64,000 nt of DNA from Morchella semilibera (taxonomy: Eukaryota > Ascomycota > Pezizomycetes > Pezizales > Morchellaceae), in assembly GCA_009192285.1 (NCBI GenBank), contig CM018604.1, positions 5,642,752 to 5,706,751 of the forward strand, written 5' to 3'. How positions within the stretch are numbered: position 1 is the stretch's first letter; each line of letters starts with the position of its first letter. Shown here piece by piece: positions 61,296-64,000 of the stretch. The position numbers and the translations under genes were made by a program. Below the pieces are notes generated by a model. It saw only the letters and a program-made list of their open reading frames with translations, searched no databases and was not told the DNA's origin.

Positions 61296-61980
61296 AAATA
61301 TAGGGCTGCGTCTTGTGGCGCCATAATTGACACAAGATGCACAAGGCGTCAAAAATCAATTGCTTAACTGCATCCCTGCTCCTTGGGCCCCCAAGGTGCG
61401 TCTTTAGTCTCCAAAACCTTGTCTTGTGCCTTTTCCCAGGCTAACAGTCATGGCAGAACCTTGACGCCAATTTTCGCTGGGAATTGACGTCACACTGATG
61501 ATTTGGCACTGGCAGTTCAGGTGATTAAGGGTACATTATTTATTTAACTCTATGTAATGTAATTCTATGTACAAAATATATGCGTGACTGCCTGCGCACC
61601 CAACTCTCTACCTGTATAAGTCGTTGATTTAAGCCTGGCCTACTCGTATTTTTCTGACGTTTGTGAAAATGACCGCCATTGCATGCTATATAAATATGCG
61701 CCAAGCCCAAAATTTGGTATGGTATGCAATAGTGGTTCCCCCTACAAACGTCAGGAAAGTACAAGTAGAGCATGTCCATGGAGTCAATTTGGATGTGTTC
61801 TAGGCGTCGATTTGGGTGTGTGCCTGATGTCGATTCGGCCATGTCTTCGACGCCGATTTGAGCATGTTCATGGCGTTGATTTGGGCAACCCCATGGCGTC
61901 GATTTGGGCCTGTCCTAGGCGTGAGACTCCAAATACACATTAGCATATGTGTCGGAATATGGGGTAGGGAGATAAAGATG
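61296..61980 (+). repeat. Subtelomeric repeat, inner copy
   Basis: GAAAATATAGGGCTGCGTC at 61296, a block from about 61550 (GTACAAAATATATGC... CTACCTGTA.AAGTCGT) and ATTAGCATA.GTG.CGGAATATGG near 61940-61965 recur in the same order at 63471-63830 next to the telomere-like array. This copy additionally carries the 23-bp minisatellite. Confidence 0.6.
61783..61920 (+). repeat. Minisatellite, six 23-bp units
   Basis: Six consecutive 23-bp units begin GTCAATTTGG, GTCGATTTGG, GTCGATTCGG, GCCGATTTGA, GTTGATTTGG and GTCGATTTGG, with no length change across 138 bp. Single related units occur near the telomere (about 63747) and at 12800. Confidence 0.75.
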
Positions 61981-62387
61981 GAGGGGCAGGTGAAGATGGA
62001 GGTAGAGGCGAAGATGGAGGTGGAGGCGGTGACGGGGGTGCTTAAGATGTCAGTTCCTGGACAAGCTTAGACGAGCGAAATATGACCTGTAACCCTTTGG
62101 AGGCACCCGACGCACCCAGACACACCAAGGGGGTGGGCATAGCAGCAGGGTCCCACTTAGAGAGCGGAGCGCACCCAAGACTTGGTTATGAAAGTCCACA
62201 ACCTAGCTGAGTGTCAGTAGATTCTGTTGAACCTAAGAATAACAGACTTACTAATAATACTTGCAGCAGCGAGCAGTAGCAGCAGTAGGCGTTGGGAAGT
62301 GCAGGGTGTCGAGTGGGATTGGTTGTTGTGGGGGGATCATATGGATAGGGGTAGCGAGGTTGATTGATTAGGTAGAAGAAGAATAGT

Positions 62388-62623
62388 CCATGTCGTCAAG
62401 TGAGACTCTGCTGCTATCCCTTAAGCTGTCACCAAAGTGCTGACCATTTTTATGGGGGCCAAAGGTGTGGCTTTGCTAACGAATTCCTTCAATTATTGGA
62501 TCTGAACCAATCTCTAACCAATTGCTTGTCCGCAATTGCTGTGGCTTTTTGGCCCCCACAGAAAGGGTCAGCATATGACAGCTTAAGGGATAGCTTCCTC
62601 CGCACTTAGACGACAAGACATGG
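62388..62623. mobile_element. Foldback element with arms of about 110 bp
   Basis: CCATGTCGTC... CTATCCCTTAAGCTGTCA... TGCTGACC... GGGGGCCAAA in the left half is mirrored in the right half with indels and substitutions, centred near 62505. TA dinucleotides sit at the CTATCCCTT/AAGGGATAG boundary, so the original TIR element may have been the inner part. One arm fragment recurs at 12448. Confidence 0.6.
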
Positions 62624-62899
62624 TGCGTCTTGGGGAAACCTATTTTTTGCTGATGATCCGTCCTGCATCAAATGGAAGAGAGAGAATAGAATCTTCCTAT
62701 CAGGCATATTACTGCACCAAGCAAAAAAAAAAAAAAAGGCGAGTGCTACATGCAGGCCCATAGTTGCATGTTCCCACACGGAAAGGACACGTGATTCTCA
62801 GGCATGAGCTCACACAGTTGAATATTATACTTTACATTACTCCATCCTCCTCATCCATCGTCATCAAAAATACTGAATATATCTCCGCCTTCCTAAACT

Positions 62900-63331
62900 A
62901 TGGAACAGGCAAACATCATTCAAAATACTCCTGCCATCGTCATCCCACCCCCTCATATTCCCCTTGATGGGAGTGTCGATATTGTCTGTAGGTACACCTA
63001 TATCCATACGGTACTCAGGGTATTTGTTAACTCTATTGCAGATATCGGTCAAACACTCGTTAATGGGGCTGCACCACAAGTTCTTTTCCCTTACCGTCTG
63101 ATCAAGGGACTCTCTAATGAGGCTACTCCACGTACTGGAGTCATGTTGAGAAGAATGCAAGGCAACATCAACACACGTTGTGGATGGGTTCGTGCTGCCG
63201 ATAATGCAGAGATCCTTCACCATCTAGATAATGATTGCATTGTTTGGGGCGTCGTCACCAATATCGAATCATTTGTTTGGCATGGAGCTCAGTGCTTTTT
63301 CGGAAGGATGACCTGGTGGATCTTGACGTAA
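62900..63331 (+). CDS. Hypothetical protein, most telomere-proximal gene
   Basis: The ATG at 62900 opens a frame with a probable 54-nt intron at 62988-63041 (GTAGGT...TTGCAG). Exons 62900-62987 and 63042-63331 encode 125 residues; retained, the intron stays open and gives 143. The spliced protein (ending FGRMTWWILT) has no signal peptide or recognised motif; segments such as GWVRAADNAEILHHLDNDC look globular. It lies about 0.5 kb from the telomere-like array, separated only by the outer subtelomeric repeat. Confidence 0.45.
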   Translation: MEQANIIQNTPAIVIPPPHIPLDGSVDIVCRYTYIHTVLRVFVNSIADIGQTLVNGAAPQVLFPYRLIKGLSNEATPRTGVMLRRMQGNINTRCGWVRAADNAEILHHLDNDCIVWGVVTNIESFVWHGAQCFFGRMTWWILT

Positions 63332-63470
63332 TAGGTAGGGGAAATTGTTGCAGGAGATCTGGAATTTATTTCAAGATATCAACTAGAACCTTGAAATAAA
63401 ATACTGCACATGTTTGCTCTTAAAAGAATATTTGCCAGCTCTAATCCCTTACTCTATTATACGAATCCAC

Positions 63471-63845
63471 AGAAAATAGGGCTGCGTCTGGTGGCGTCCA
63501 GGCGCCGTAACTATTGCTTATCTCAAAATTGGGACACTCGCAGATCGAAGCTCTCCGCTGTTCCCTCAACCCGACGCTGTTCCCTCTAGCCTGTCACTGT
63601 TCCTTCAGTCTGTTGCTCTTCCCCATACTCTGCCGCTGTTCCTCAATTGAAATGGTGAGAAAAATATATTATTGCATCAATGTACAAATATATGCCTGTC
63701 CGCGTGCCCACCTCCCTACCTGTAGAAGTCGTGGCTTCGGGCGTGCCCATGGTGTCGACTTGGGTGTGGGTTTAGGCGTAGGATTCTATATGGACATTAG
63801 CATAGGTGCCGGAATATGGAGAGATACTCGAGCTATAGATGGATG
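63471..63845 (+). repeat. Subtelomeric repeat, outer copy
   Basis: This copy lies directly against the telomere-like array and shares ordered blocks with 61296-61980 and with 12711-12870 (ATAGGTGCCGGAATATGGAG, GAGATACTCGAG). It contains little more than one 23-bp unit. Confidence 0.6.
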
Positions 63846-64000
63846 TTAGTTAGGGTTAGTTAGGGTTAGTTAGGGTTAGTTAGGGTTAGTTAGGGTTAGT
63901 TAGGGTTAGTTAGGGTTAGTTAGGGTTAGTTAGGGTTAGTTAGGGTTAGTTAGGGGTTAGTTAGGGTTAGTTAGGGTTAGTTAGGGTTAGTTAGGGTTAG
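63846..64000 (+). repeat. Telomere-like array, 10-bp unit TTAGGGTTAG
   Basis: About 15 tandem units of TTAGGGTTAG (equivalently GTTAGTTAGG in another register) run to the last base. One unit is 11 bp through an extra G (TTAGGGGTTAG, near 63950). The G-rich strand points outward, as at a right chromosome end. The alternation of a GGG-bearing unit with a TTAG lacking GGG is strictly regular, so it is not simply degenerate TTAGGG. Confidence 0.85.

Overview
The window looks like the right-hand end of a chromosome from a filamentous ascomycete (Pezizomycotina-type fungus; I cannot place it more closely). The grounds are genes broken by many 50-130 nt GT-AG introns, a Ty3/gypsy chromovirus, remnants of pogo/Fot1 and Tad-like LINE elements, and a G-rich telomere-like array running to the last base. 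Its unit is not plain TTAGGG but the 10-mer TTAGGGTTAG. The region is gene-poor, AT-rich and full of repeats, with a few well-formed GC-richer genes as islands.

Layout. 1-5961: no recognisable gene. 5962-8228 (+): a five-exon membrane-anchored gamma-glutamyltranspeptidase. 8229-16700: gene-free, packed with foldback/MITE-like elements at 12.8-15.4 kb. 16701-17660 (-) and 26153-27116 (+): two paralogous isopenicillin-N-synthase-like 2-oxoglutarate/Fe(II) dioxygenases of identical coding length, in opposite orientation. Between them, 19047-21425 (+): an eight-exon gene whose only consistent splicing gives a tyrosyl-tRNA-synthetase-like protein fused in frame to a GNAT acyltransferase domain. 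Its ATP-binding signatures are kept, but its amino-acid pocket motif is altered. 27117-37019: repeats only, including a 444-bp near-perfect palindrome (29561-30004) and LINE tails with about 45 copies of TTTA.

37020-47640 is a nested transposon. Element A (minus-strand Ty3/gypsy, pol otherwise open) is split in pol by element B (plus-strand chromovirus, 39923-45806). B is flanked by the 5-bp target duplication AATCG and has LTRs of 591 and 592 bp, yet its coding region carries several frameshifts. 47.65-55.5 kb is decayed repeat DNA with a pogo-like transposase remnant. 55.6-63.3 kb holds AT-rich, intron-containing genes of unknown function. Subtelomeric repeats, including an exact 6 x 23 bp minisatellite, lead to the telomere-like array at 63846-64000.

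How the genes could work together (inference): the two dioxygenases around an aminoacyl-activating/acyl-transfer fusion protein, with a gamma-glutamyltranspeptidase further out, resemble a small specialised-metabolism locus. Aspartyl-tRNA synthetase fused to a GNAT-fold transferase domain (ergosteryl-aspartate synthase) is a precedent in fungi. The substrate here cannot be read from sequence.
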